A DNA stretch of 64,000 nt from contig JAYZBC010000051.1 in assembly GCA_036339375.1 (NCBI GenBank), forward strand, positions 15,552 through 79,551, given 5' to 3'. Below, piece by piece: positions 32,907 to 41,563 of this stretch. The notes below the pieces were generated by a model. It searched no databases. It saw nothing but the letters and a program-made list of their open reading frames with translations, and had not been told where the DNA came from. Source of the DNA: JAYZBC01 sp036339375. GTDB taxonomy: Bacteria; Pseudomonadota; Alphaproteobacteria; MPNO01; UBA2964. Both the position numbers and the translations under genes were made by a program. Each line of letters starts with the position of its first letter. Within the stretch, counting starts at the first letter, position 1.

Positions 32907-34601
32907 ATGAGAAACATATTGGATGGCGGCGAAGCCATTGTTGAAGCTTTCCGAAAGTTAAACGTCAAATATATTTTGTCCTCCCCCGGAACTGAATGGG
33001 CACCGGTTTGGGAGGCAATGGCAAACCAAAAACAATCGGGTAATGGCGGACCAGTTTTAATGGACGTTTGGCATGAAACTTTAGCCGTTGATATTGCCTC
33101 AGGTTTTACGCTTGTCACCGGAGAAATGCAGGCTGTATTGCTGCATGCAGGTTCGGGCCTAATGCAAGGAAATATGGGAATACACGGTGCTTTTGTCGCC
33201 GGAATTCCGATGATCGTTATCTCGGGAGAATCTATGACTTATGGTGAACAAAAGGGTTTCGATCCCGGAGCCCAATGGATCAATAATCTTAGTATCGTCG
33301 GCGGAACAACCCGTCTGGTAGAACCAATTGTTAAATTTGCGACAGTCGCTGGAAGTTCTCATACAGTGTATGAACATGTCCTTCGAGCAGGTGAGCTGGC
33401 CCAACGGACACCCAGGGGTCCTACCTATCTCGCCGTTTCAACCGAAACTTTAATGGATGAATGGACAGCGCCTGAAAACGCAAGAACTATTCCCCCGGCC
33501 CCAAAAATTCAAACTATTCCCTCAGATATCGAAAAAATGGCTGATCAACTTTTGGCCGCAAAGAATCCTCTGGTCCTTACAGAAGCGGCGGGTCAAGAAG
33601 TGGAAACATACGAAGCGCTTGTTGGGCTATGCGAGCTGCTTGCACTCCCGTTAATAGAGAAACCGGGGGCTTTATTTGCTAATTTTCCAAAAGACCATCC
33701 CCTCCATCAAGGCCACGATGTACAACCATACTGGGACGACATGGACCTCGCGCTAGTTATACGGACAAGGGTACCCTGGTATCCACCGAGCCAACGACCA
33801 CCAAATGCAACGGTCGCTATCATTGACGAGGAGCCCCACCGCGCATCAATGGTTTATCAAAGTCTTCAGGCCGATCTGTACCTCGAGGGTTATGCAGCAA
33901 GGACACTTCAAGACCTCACGAAAGTCCTTAAGAGCCGAAAATTAGACAAAGAGGCAATTGAAAACAGAAGATCCGCTCTTGCTAAATCTCATGATGAATT
34001 AATGGCAAAAAAAATGGCGCTCTACAAAAACGTACAGAATAAATCACCCATTGACCCAGTTTGGCTTTGCGCCTGCCTCGGTGAAGTCATGCCTAAAGGT
34101 ACTTCTTATATAGACGAAGTCACAACGCATACCCCCTTATTACGAGAACACATAATGTGGACTGAGCCTCAAAGCCTTTTCACCCGACAAAGTGGATTAG
34201 GCCAAGGCCTTGGCCTCTCACTTGGCGTAAAACTCGCCAAGCCTAAATCGCCAGTCGTCACTTTAATCGGAGACGGAGCGTTTCTGTATAACCCGGTATT
34301 ACAAAGTTTAGGCGCTTCAAGGGATTACAATTTGCCTATTATTGCGGTCATTTTCGATAATACCAAATATGCTGCTATGCAGGGTATGCATCAAAAAATG
34401 TATCCCAAGGGTGTCGCCGTCGACACTAACGTATTCCACGGCACCCATATTAATGCTCCTGATTTTACCAAAGTCGCTGAGGCGTTTGGCGCTTACGGAG
34501 AAAGAGTTGAAAATCCTGCACAAGTTAAACAGGCACTAAAAAATGCTCTTGAAGCAAATGAAGAAGGTAGGACTGCAATTATTGACGTTTGTGTTTCCTG
34601 A
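32907..34601 (+). CDS. Thiamine-diphosphate-dependent enzyme (acetolactate synthase/benzoylformate decarboxylase-like)
   Basis: A 564-residue ThDP enzyme with all three domains. The Pyr domain carries W-H56-E57-T-L-A, with E57 activating the cofactor. The central domain follows at about 190-320. The PP domain carries the G-D-G-A-F-L-Y-N-P...D-N-T-K-Y metal/diphosphate motif. It would decarboxylate a 2-oxo acid or ligate aldehydes. GAGGGG precedes ATG 32907 after a 121-nt gap, so it may have its own promoter or be the last gene of the aromatic operon. Acetolactate synthase proper is unlikely because no regulatory subunit or ilv gene is nearby. Confidence 0.87.
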   Translation: MRNILDGGEAIVEAFRKLNVKYILSSPGTEWAPVWEAMANQKQSGNGGPVLMDVWHETLAVDIASGFTLVTGEMQAVLLHAGSGLMQGNMGIHGAFVAGIPMIVISGESMTYGEQKGFDPGAQWINNLSIVGGTTRLVEPIVKFATVAGSSHTVYEHVLRAGELAQRTPRGPTYLAVSTETLMDEWTAPENARTIPPAPKIQTIPSDIEKMADQLLAAKNPLVLTEAAGQEVETYEALVGLCELLALPLIEKPGALFANFPKDHPLHQGHDVQPYWDDMDLALVIRTRVPWYPPSQRPPNATVAIIDEEPHRASMVYQSLQADLYLEGYAARTLQDLTKVLKSRKLDKEAIENRRSALAKSHDELMAKKMALYKNVQNKSPIDPVWLCACLGEVMPKGTSYIDEVTTHTPLLREHIMWTEPQSLFTRQSGLGQGLGLSLGVKLAKPKSPVVTLIGDGAFLYNPVLQSLGASRDYNLPIIAVIFDNTKYAAMQGMHQKMYPKGVAVDTNVFHGTHINAPDFTKVAEAFGAYGERVENPAQVKQALKNALEANEEGRTAIIDVCVS

Positions 34602-34657
34602 AAAATTAAGGGCTGCAAAATTAATCAGGTATTAAACATTTTTACTGAAAGTTGCAC

Positions 34658-35863
34658 CTAACCCCCGCCCATAACGATGGAGAGACCCCAGCTACAAAAT
34701 GTTGTCAACAACACCACCAACCATGGTGCAACCTTCCAAAAAACCAAAAGAGTGAAAGCAAAAAGAGCTAGGGCGAAGTCAGATGAGGATAGAATACCAC
34801 TCGTCCAAACTGGGTTATAAAAGGCTGCAAGCAAAAGACCTACGACTGAGGCATTGACTCCCAACAAAGCTTTCTGAACAAATTTTCGTTGCCTTAATTC
34901 ATCCCAATAAGGCAGTAAACCTATCACTAAAAAGAAAGAAGGAAGAAAAATTGATATTAAACAAATCATACCCCCCAGCCATCCATTAGGCTGAGGGTCC
35001 ATGACTGTTCCGAGATAAGCAGCAAAGGTAAATAAAGGGCCTGGTACAGCCTGTGCTGCACCGTAACCCGCTAGAAAACTGTTGTTAGTCACCCACCCTG
35101 TTGGGACCATTTCAGACTGAAGCAAGGGTAAAACGACATGTCCACCACCAAAGACTAAGGAACCTGAGCGGTAAAAACTATCGATAAGAATTAATGTTTG
35201 TGAAGGAAACGCAGTCACAGCAATTGGAAGTACAATCAGTAGACTTATAAAAAGAAAAAGTGAGCTGTTGGCAAAAATTTTACTAATCTGAATACCAACT
35301 GAAGTCCGACGATGTTCAATAGAACCAGATCTAAGGGCAAACCCAGAAAAAGCTCCCAAAATTATGACCCCTATCTGAGTGAAGGGACTTGGAAAATACA
35401 ACACAATGATAGCAGCAACTGCTGCCAGCGTGACCCGCTGAATGTCGGGGCACATAGTTTTAGCCATACCCCAAACGGCTTGCGCGACGACAGCGACGGC
35501 CACTATTTTAAGCCCATGCAATGCTCCTCCTGAAAGAACTTCTGGAAATACTAAGACCCCATACCCAAAAGCAATAAGAAGGAGCGCCGACGGTATCGTA
35601 AATCCAAACCAAGCAGCCAAAGCACCAAAAATACCACCCTTGGCTAACCCAATGCTAATACCAACTTGGCTCGAAGCCGGTCCAGGCAAAAACTGGCAAA
35701 AAGCCACTAAGTCCCCATAGGTATGTTCATCAATCCAGCGGCGGCGGATAACAAATTCTTCACGAAAATATCCAATATGGGCAACCGGGCCTCCAAAAGA
35801 GGTGCAACCCAATTTAAAAAAGGTCAGAAAGACCGAAAATACTGTTTCCCGTTCAGAGGACAT
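34658..35863 (-). CDS. chrA: Chromate transporter (CHR family), long form
   Basis: A 401-residue membrane protein made of two homologous halves, the long CHR form. The N-half signature F-K-L-G-C-T-S-F-G-G-P-V-A-H-I and F-C-Q-F-L-P-G-P-A-S-S-Q-V-G-I is exact for the family. The C-half repeats it as Y-R-S-G-S-L-V-F-G-G-G-H-V-V-L-P and G-A-A-Q-A-V-P-G-P-L-F. It pumps chromate out of the cell, possibly with other oxyanions. ATG 35863 with GGAAG upstream is preferred over the adjacent in-frame TTG. It stands alone, between two catabolic operons. Confidence 0.9.
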   Translation of the reverse strand: MSSERETVFSVFLTFFKLGCTSFGGPVAHIGYFREEFVIRRRWIDEHTYGDLVAFCQFLPGPASSQVGISIGLAKGGIFGALAAWFGFTIPSALLLIAFGYGVLVFPEVLSGGALHGLKIVAVAVVAQAVWGMAKTMCPDIQRVTLAAVAAIIVLYFPSPFTQIGVIILGAFSGFALRSGSIEHRRTSVGIQISKIFANSSLFLFISLLIVLPIAVTAFPSQTLILIDSFYRSGSLVFGGGHVVLPLLQSEMVPTGWVTNNSFLAGYGAAQAVPGPLFTFAAYLGTVMDPQPNGWLGGMICLISIFLPSFFLVIGLLPYWDELRQRKFVQKALLGVNASVVGLLLAAFYNPVWTSGILSSSDFALALFAFTLLVFWKVAPWLVVLLTTFCSWGLSIVMGGG

Positions 35864-36018
35864 CAATGATCTTCCAAAAATTCAACGACATTTATACCTC
35901 TGGTGTGTGGAGTATTAAAATACTATCTTCAGTCTAATCGATTTCAGCCGAAAATTACCATTTTATCAAAAATCGGCGAAACCTTTAATGAGTTCAAGGG
36001 GAGTAAAAGTTATTAAAA

Positions 36019-36915
36019 ATGAAAAACCCAATGAATAAAAATCTGTTTTCGCCGACGATTGCAGGCTATTTATTTGTTGTCATTTCTGCACTTTCTTTTG
36101 CAAGTAACAATGCTTTCGCAGTTATTGGTTATCGCGGTGGTTCAACACCATTAAGTCTGCTCACGTTTCGAAGCCTTTTCGCATTGATTGCCTTAACACT
36201 GATTATAAAATCTATTGGAGCCCCCATTAGTTTACCTACAAGGCAAAGGAATATTGCCCTTGGCCTCGGTATTCTAAATGCGCTTTTATCGTTGGCGTTA
36301 ATGAGTTCATTTGCGCATGCTCCAATCGGGCTGGCAGTCCTCGTATTTTATTTGTTTCCAATTTTAACCGGTGTTAGCGCCTCAGCCTTAGGCCAGGAGA
36401 AACTAACAAAGAGCCTAATTTTTGGACTTATCGGTTGTTTCATAGGGTTACTTTTAACGATTGAAATAAACCTGGAAAAGGAGGTTCTGTTTGGACTAGT
36501 GCTGGCGGGTATTGCAGCGTTTTTAATGACCGCCATTAATTTGATTAGCGCTCGGGTACTAAATACAGGGAATGTTTGGTCGGTCACCCTGCATATTCAT
36601 ATATCAGCAACAATCCTTTTGATTTTGATTACTATAATTACAACCGATTTCTCTTTACCTGTTACAACCTCCGGATGGGGTGGTGTATGGGGTGCAGCGA
36701 TATTTTATACCGTTGCTATAACTGCCTATTTTGCCGCAATTGCAAGAATTGGGGCTATACGCTCGGGTTTGGTGATGAACCTCGAGCCAGTTGGCAGCAT
36801 AGTGCTTGGGTTTGTTTGGCTCAGTCAAATTTTGACGCTCCGGCAGCTTATTGGTGCCGCTATCGTGATCTGCACTGTTAGCGCCCTAAAATGGTTTGAA
36901 CAAAGTTCAAAATAA
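36019..36915 (+). CDS. EamA/RhaT family (DMT) transporter
   Basis: A 298-residue hydrophobic protein with ten predicted membrane helices in two EamA repeats (about 12-140 and 155-290). R-S-L-F-A near the end of helix 2 and the G-A-I-R-S-G-L-V-M-N-L-E-P segment in the second repeat are typical of drug/metabolite exporters. AGGGGAG lies somewhat far (16 nt) upstream of the ATG. It is a probable metabolite exporter; the substrate cannot be inferred. It is divergent from chrA, and the next gene is 207 nt away, so it is probably a single-gene unit. Confidence 0.85.
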   Translation: MKNPMNKNLFSPTIAGYLFVVISALSFASNNAFAVIGYRGGSTPLSLLTFRSLFALIALTLIIKSIGAPISLPTRQRNIALGLGILNALLSLALMSSFAHAPIGLAVLVFYLFPILTGVSASALGQEKLTKSLIFGLIGCFIGLLLTIEINLEKEVLFGLVLAGIAAFLMTAINLISARVLNTGNVWSVTLHIHISATILLILITIITTDFSLPVTTSGWGGVWGAAIFYTVAITAYFAAIARIGAIRSGLVMNLEPVGSIVLGFVWLSQILTLRQLIGAAIVICTVSALKWFEQSSK

Positions 36916-37122
36916 CGTTTTGTTTGTCTTGCCTCATTATTGTTTTTGCCAACACGCTTACAACGAAAGGCCTTTAACAAACATACAAACTTTCAGTGTT
37001 TTAAGAATCCAAAAACCCTCCATGCGAAATATACTCAGTTCAAAAAGAATGCGTTAATCTATAATCGGTATAAATCTTTCATCAATAATCCTCAACATAA
37101 TCAAATTTCTGGAGAATGAAAA

Positions 37123-38244
37123 ATGGCAAGCAACAAAGGATTAAAAGAGGTTGGCTTTTTTGACTGTGCCGGCGGGGGACAAATTACGGTCAAAGGCCGC
37201 TTTGCCTATATCGGCCATATGGCAAATCCTTATGGTACCAGTATTGTTGATGTTTCTGACCCTCTTCATCCGAAACTATTGGCTCATATTGAAATGCCTG
37301 AGGGCACTCATTCTCATAAGGTGCGCGCTACCGAAGAAATTATGGTCCGCAATCACGAGTTGCTGGGCTCGGGTAAACCGGAAGATTTTCATACTGGAGT
37401 AGGTATTTTTGATGTCTCAGACAAACAAAATCCTAAGAAGATATCGACATGGGACACAGTTGGGCGTGGTGTTCACCGTTTTGATTTTGATGGCCGTTTT
37501 GTTTACTTTTCCTCAACAATGGAGGGTTTTCGCGGTCCAATAATGGTCGTTATTGATATCATCGACCCAGAATTTCCCAAGGAGGTGTGTAAATGGTGGA
37601 TACCGGGACAATGGGAAGCAGGGGGCGAAGAATATGTTTGGGGAGATGGTCCCGAACCGCGTTGTCACCATCCTTTACGACTAGAAAACCGGCTTTATGT
37701 GAGTTACTGGCACCACGGTTGTTTTATCCTAAACATTGACGATCTAAATAAACCTAAAAAGATTTCTGGCCTGAATTCTAGTCCAACCTTCCCCCACCCC
37801 ACACATACAGCGTTACCAATTCCATTTGAAATTCGTGGACACAAAATAATGATTGTCGCAGACGAAGATGTTGCAAAGCTTCGCCCCCATGCGCCTTCTT
37901 TTGCATGGGTAGTAGACATTACTGATGAAACCAACCCCATTCCTATTTCTTCAATCCAGGTAGACGGTCTTGATCCCGATGGCGCACCTCAAGAGCCTTT
38001 CACAGGATGCCACCAACCAAGTGAAGTTGTCATTGATGAAATTATCCCTTTTGCTTGGTTTTCCAAAGGCGTGAGATTGTTCAATATTTCGAATCCTCAC
38101 TCACCAAAAGAAGTTGGTCATTTTGAACCCGACCCCCAACCTGGGTGTGAACGTTTAAGTGCAAACGATGTCACAATGGATGACAGAGGTTTAGTTTATG
38201 TGATCGACCGATTGCGCGGATTGCATATTTTGGAAAGGGTTTAA
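37123..38244 (+). CDS. LVIVD-repeat beta-propeller protein
   Basis: A 373-residue protein of repeated strands of the form Y-I-G-H...V-D-V-S-D-P-x-x-P-K, seen at least five times (for example I-V-D-V-S-D-P, I-F-D-V-S-D-K, V-V-D-I-T-D-E, L-F-N-I-S-N-P, I-D-I-I-D-P). This is the LVIVD repeat, which folds as a beta-propeller. No signal peptide is visible, so it is probably cytoplasmic. Several histidines are conserved-looking (T-H-S-H-K-V, R-C-H-H-P, W-H-H-G-C, P-H-P-T-H-T), which could form a metal site; that is inference. It opens an operon with a bicupin, HyuA, HyuB and an LLM enzyme. Function unknown. Confidence 0.75.
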   Translation: MASNKGLKEVGFFDCAGGGQITVKGRFAYIGHMANPYGTSIVDVSDPLHPKLLAHIEMPEGTHSHKVRATEEIMVRNHELLGSGKPEDFHTGVGIFDVSDKQNPKKISTWDTVGRGVHRFDFDGRFVYFSSTMEGFRGPIMVVIDIIDPEFPKEVCKWWIPGQWEAGGEEYVWGDGPEPRCHHPLRLENRLYVSYWHHGCFILNIDDLNKPKKISGLNSSPTFPHPTHTALPIPFEIRGHKIMIVADEDVAKLRPHAPSFAWVVDITDETNPIPISSIQVDGLDPDGAPQEPFTGCHQPSEVVIDEIIPFAWFSKGVRLFNISNPHSPKEVGHFEPDPQPGCERLSANDVTMDDRGLVYVIDRLRGLHILERV

Positions 38245-38282
38245 ACGCACAGATTTTATTTACGTTTCAAAGCGAGGACATT

Positions 38283-39437
38283 ATGGAAATATCAAAGTCT
38301 CAAAGGACAAAATCCAACAAAAAAACGGCTCGCCTGGACAAACTTTATACAACTCTCAATTCATTAAAAATGGCGCCCTACTGGGCGGTGAAAGATTCAC
38401 CAAATGACCACAACGAGGATGACCAGGTTTTAAAAGGCCGCAAAGCTTTGCCGTTTATTTGGAAATATTCAGAGATAGAACCATTGCTTTTTGAAGCCGC
38501 GGAATTAATTTCAATGGACGATTCAGAGCGTCGTTCGATCGTCCTAGTAAATCCTGGGATGGCGCCAATCCGCGCTACTGTATCTACCCTTTACACGGCT
38601 TATCGTTTGAATGACCCAAATGAAATTATGCCGCCGCATCGGCATTCGATCAATGCAGTTCGAATAGGCCTCACCGGAAAACAAAATTTTACTGGTGTTG
38701 AAGGCGAACCTATCACATTTGGTCCAGGTGACCTTGTCTTAACACCAGCCGATGCTTGGCACAATCATGGTAATAAAGGCGACGATTTCGCTGTAAATGT
38801 CAGTGTATTAGATCTCCCCCTTTCTGAAGTTTTAAATGCTGCAAAATTTGAACATGACTATAAAGAGAAAAATGGAGGACAATTAATCTCAAAACGTGAG
38901 CAGTCTATTCGCTTTTCAGACAATTATTCACAGAGGACCTACGGGTATGGGGGATTAAAACCCCGTTTTTTAAATCATGATCGAGGAACGGGCTTGCATT
39001 CGCCAATGTATGTCTATCGATGGGAGAAAACACGCGAAATGCTTGAGGACCTCCGAAATCATGAGGGTAGCCCTTGGGATGCCATTCAAGTTGAATACAC
39101 AAACCCAATTACTGGCCTCACCGCTTATCCTACTATGACATTTTTTGGCCAACTGCTAAGACCAGGAGAAAGCACGCTCCCTCAACAGCAAAATGCGAGT
39201 CAAATTTGTTTCCCTTTTGATGGTAAAGGGTACAGTATGGTTGGGCAAACACGCTTGGAATGGGAACCTTTTGATGCAGTCGCAATCCCGGGTGGCGTTT
39301 GGTATCAACATTTTAACTCTTCCGAAAATCAAGATGCCATTTTATTTGTCGCAAGTGATGAGCCAACACTAAAAGCTCTCGGATTTTTCAAAAGACAGGG
39401 GAAAAATGCGAATGGTGAAACACTGTTTCTAGAGTAA
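38283..39437 (+). CDS. Gentisate 1,2-dioxygenase-like bicupin (copy 2)
   Basis: A 384-residue double cupin, longer and more divergent than copies 1 and 3. The metal triad is present in the N-terminal cupin as H119-x-H121 and H160 (A-W-H-N-H-G). The second cupin is complete but has no obvious histidine triad (G-K-G-Y-S-M-V-G; V-A-I-P-G-G-V-W-Y-Q-H-F). A 20-residue basic N-terminal extension and an insertion near 175-215 add the length. It lies 38 nt after the LVIVD gene and 7 nt before hyuA. The context suggests ring cleavage of a substrate whose product is handled by HyuAB, but this is speculation. Confidence 0.82.
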   Translation: MEISKSQRTKSNKKTARLDKLYTTLNSLKMAPYWAVKDSPNDHNEDDQVLKGRKALPFIWKYSEIEPLLFEAAELISMDDSERRSIVLVNPGMAPIRATVSTLYTAYRLNDPNEIMPPHRHSINAVRIGLTGKQNFTGVEGEPITFGPGDLVLTPADAWHNHGNKGDDFAVNVSVLDLPLSEVLNAAKFEHDYKEKNGGQLISKREQSIRFSDNYSQRTYGYGGLKPRFLNHDRGTGLHSPMYVYRWEKTREMLEDLRNHEGSPWDAIQVEYTNPITGLTAYPTMTFFGQLLRPGESTLPQQQNASQICFPFDGKGYSMVGQTRLEWEPFDAVAIPGGVWYQHFNSSENQDAILFVASDEPTLKALGFFKRQGKNANGETLFLE

Positions 39438-39444
39438 TAAAAAT

Positions 39445-41559
39445 ATGAAATTCAAAATTGGGGTGGATGTCGGAGGAACTTTTATTGATCTCGTGGTTTC
39501 CGATGATCAACTTGGTAAACGTTTCCACAAAACCCTAGCTGATCCCAAGGATCTTTCTGGTTCCCTTTTTGCTGGACTGGAATTCATAGCCAAGGACATG
39601 GGTTTAACGCTGGCCGGTCTCCTTAAAAACACTTTAATGATTATACATGGGAGTACAGTAGCTACCAACGCGTTGTTAACGCGAACAGGTGCTACCACCG
39701 CATTGTTAACGACAGAAGGTTTTCGTGACGTCCTTAACATGCGGAGAGGCATGCGTTCAAATCAATATAACCCTAAACAAGCGCCTCCTACACCGCTTAT
39801 TCCGAGGCAATTAATTCTTCCAATTCCCGAACGCATCGATTGCGAAGGAAATGTGGTCAAACCAATAAACAAAAAAAGATGCGACGAAATTCTCACAAAA
39901 CTTAGGGATGAAGGTGTAGAAAGTGTTGCTATAGGTTTCTTGTTTTCGTTTATGAACAAAAAACATGAAGATTATTTAGCATCTAGGCTTAAAGAGTTTA
40001 TGCCTGATGTGCATGTTTCAACTTCGAACGAAGTCCTTCCAGAAGTACGACTTTACGAAAGACTGAGTACAACGGCTGTTAATGCCTATGTTACCCCCAT
40101 CTTAAGTCGGTATTTACATGCACTCAAACTGCGTCTTAAGAATTCCGGCTTTAAAGGCGACCTACTGATTATGCAGTCAAATGGTGGCGTCATGGGATTT
40201 GAAGCAAGTTCTAAATACGGAGTTCGAAGCATTTTATCCGGGCCGGCAAGTGGACCCATTGCCGGAGCATGGTATGCAAATCTCCAAGGATTATCTAACG
40301 CTATTACTATGGATATGGGCGGTACAAGTTTTGATGTTTGCCTTATAAATGATGGAAAAACAGAGGTTACCAAGGACTTAGAAATTGATGGCCAAAGAAT
40401 TGCTTTACCATTGGTGGCGGTTCACACAATCGGTGCAGGAGGCGGTAGCATCGTAAAAATGGATTCTCGCGGCCTTCTTCAGGTCGGGCCGGAAAGTGCC
40501 GGCTCCACCCCCGGCCCTGTTTGTTACGGGCGCGGTGGAATACATCCGACAGTCACCGACGCGGATGTCCTTATCGGCTACTTGGGTACAAAAAGTTTCT
40601 GGGGCGGCCGGCTCCACCTCGACAAAGCAGCAGCCTATAAAGCATTTCAAAAACAAATCGCTCTGCCCATGGATCTAGAGGTAGTCGCCGCCGCCTACGG
40701 TGCATACCAGGTCGTCAATGCAGCGATGGTCGATGCAATCAGAGAGGTATCTATTAGGCGCGGATTTGATCCACGAAAATTTGTGTTAGTCGCAGCAGGA
40801 GGAGCCGGACCAATTCACGCATGTGATATTGCAAAGGAGCTTGATGTACCCCTAATTTTAATACCGCGCGAGGCTTCAGTAATGTGTGCCACTGGTCAGC
40901 TATTGTCTGATTTACGACACGATTACGTAAGGAGCTACGTAATGCCACTAGAAAAAATTGATTGCGCAATTGTCAAAACTCATTTCTCCGGTATGGAAAA
41001 ACAAGCCGTAGAAGCACTAAATTTGGAAGGTATTCAAAAGGAAAAAATACTCATTTCTTATTCGGCCGATGTTAGATATGTAGGGCAATTCAACGATGTA
41101 GAGGTGCCAGTAAAATCAACTCAATTTTCGGAACCCACAATTGTTAAGCTCATCAGAGATTTTCATAAACTTCACGAATCTTTAAACGGCTACCATGTCC
41201 TCGATGCGTCTGTTGAGTTAGTCAATCTGCGTTTGGTAGCGAAGGGACAGACTCAAAAGCCCAAAATCAATAACAAAACGGGTCAAATTCCTGTTAAACA
41301 ACCGAGACCTATACTTCACCGGAAAGCTTATTTTTCTAATGGTTTCACTGATGTACCAGTTTTTAATGGATCCGATTTTTTTTCAGGCATAAACGTCCCA
41401 GGCCCTGCCATTGTGGAACAAGAAACTACTACAATTCTAGTTCAACCTGGCTATGAGTTACATTGTGATCTTTATGGCAATTTTCTTTTGCATAGAGAAG
41501 GCCTTAACAAAGAAAAGATAGTAAATTCTTTAAAATCGTCTCGGTTGCAACAGGATTAG
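39445..41559 (+). CDS. hyuA: Hydantoinase/5-oxoprolinase family, A subunit
   Basis: A 704-residue ATP-dependent amidohydrolase or carboxylase alpha-type subunit. It begins I-G-V-D-V-G-G-T-F-I-D-L, the acetate-kinase-like phosphate loop, followed by H-G-S-T-V-A-T-N-A-L-L. The central D-M-G-G-T-S-F-D-V and G-A-G-G-G-S-I motifs complete the ATPase domain. The C-terminal domain P-G-P-A-I-V-E-Q-E-T-T-T is also typical. Family members hydrolyse hydantoins or 5-oxoproline with ATP, or carboxylate acetone/acetophenone with a B subunit. It is followed after 4 nt by the B subunit. No biotin or third carboxylase subunit is visible. Confidence 0.92.
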   Translation: MKFKIGVDVGGTFIDLVVSDDQLGKRFHKTLADPKDLSGSLFAGLEFIAKDMGLTLAGLLKNTLMIIHGSTVATNALLTRTGATTALLTTEGFRDVLNMRRGMRSNQYNPKQAPPTPLIPRQLILPIPERIDCEGNVVKPINKKRCDEILTKLRDEGVESVAIGFLFSFMNKKHEDYLASRLKEFMPDVHVSTSNEVLPEVRLYERLSTTAVNAYVTPILSRYLHALKLRLKNSGFKGDLLIMQSNGGVMGFEASSKYGVRSILSGPASGPIAGAWYANLQGLSNAITMDMGGTSFDVCLINDGKTEVTKDLEIDGQRIALPLVAVHTIGAGGGSIVKMDSRGLLQVGPESAGSTPGPVCYGRGGIHPTVTDADVLIGYLGTKSFWGGRLHLDKAAAYKAFQKQIALPMDLEVVAAAYGAYQVVNAAMVDAIREVSIRRGFDPRKFVLVAAGGAGPIHACDIAKELDVPLILIPREASVMCATGQLLSDLRHDYVRSYVMPLEKIDCAIVKTHFSGMEKQAVEALNLEGIQKEKILISYSADVRYVGQFNDVEVPVKSTQFSEPTIVKLIRDFHKLHESLNGYHVLDASVELVNLRLVAKGQTQKPKINNKTGQIPVKQPRPILHRKAYFSNGFTDVPVFNGSDFFSGINVPGPAIVEQETTTILVQPGYELHCDLYGNFLLHREGLNKEKIVNSLKSSRLQQD

Positions 41560-41563
41560 TGCG

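Noticed and set aside
32907..34601. Calling the ThDP enzyme acetolactate synthase (ilvB)
   Set aside because: No small subunit or ilv genes; catabolic neighbours; the fold is shared by many 2-oxo-acid decarboxylases.
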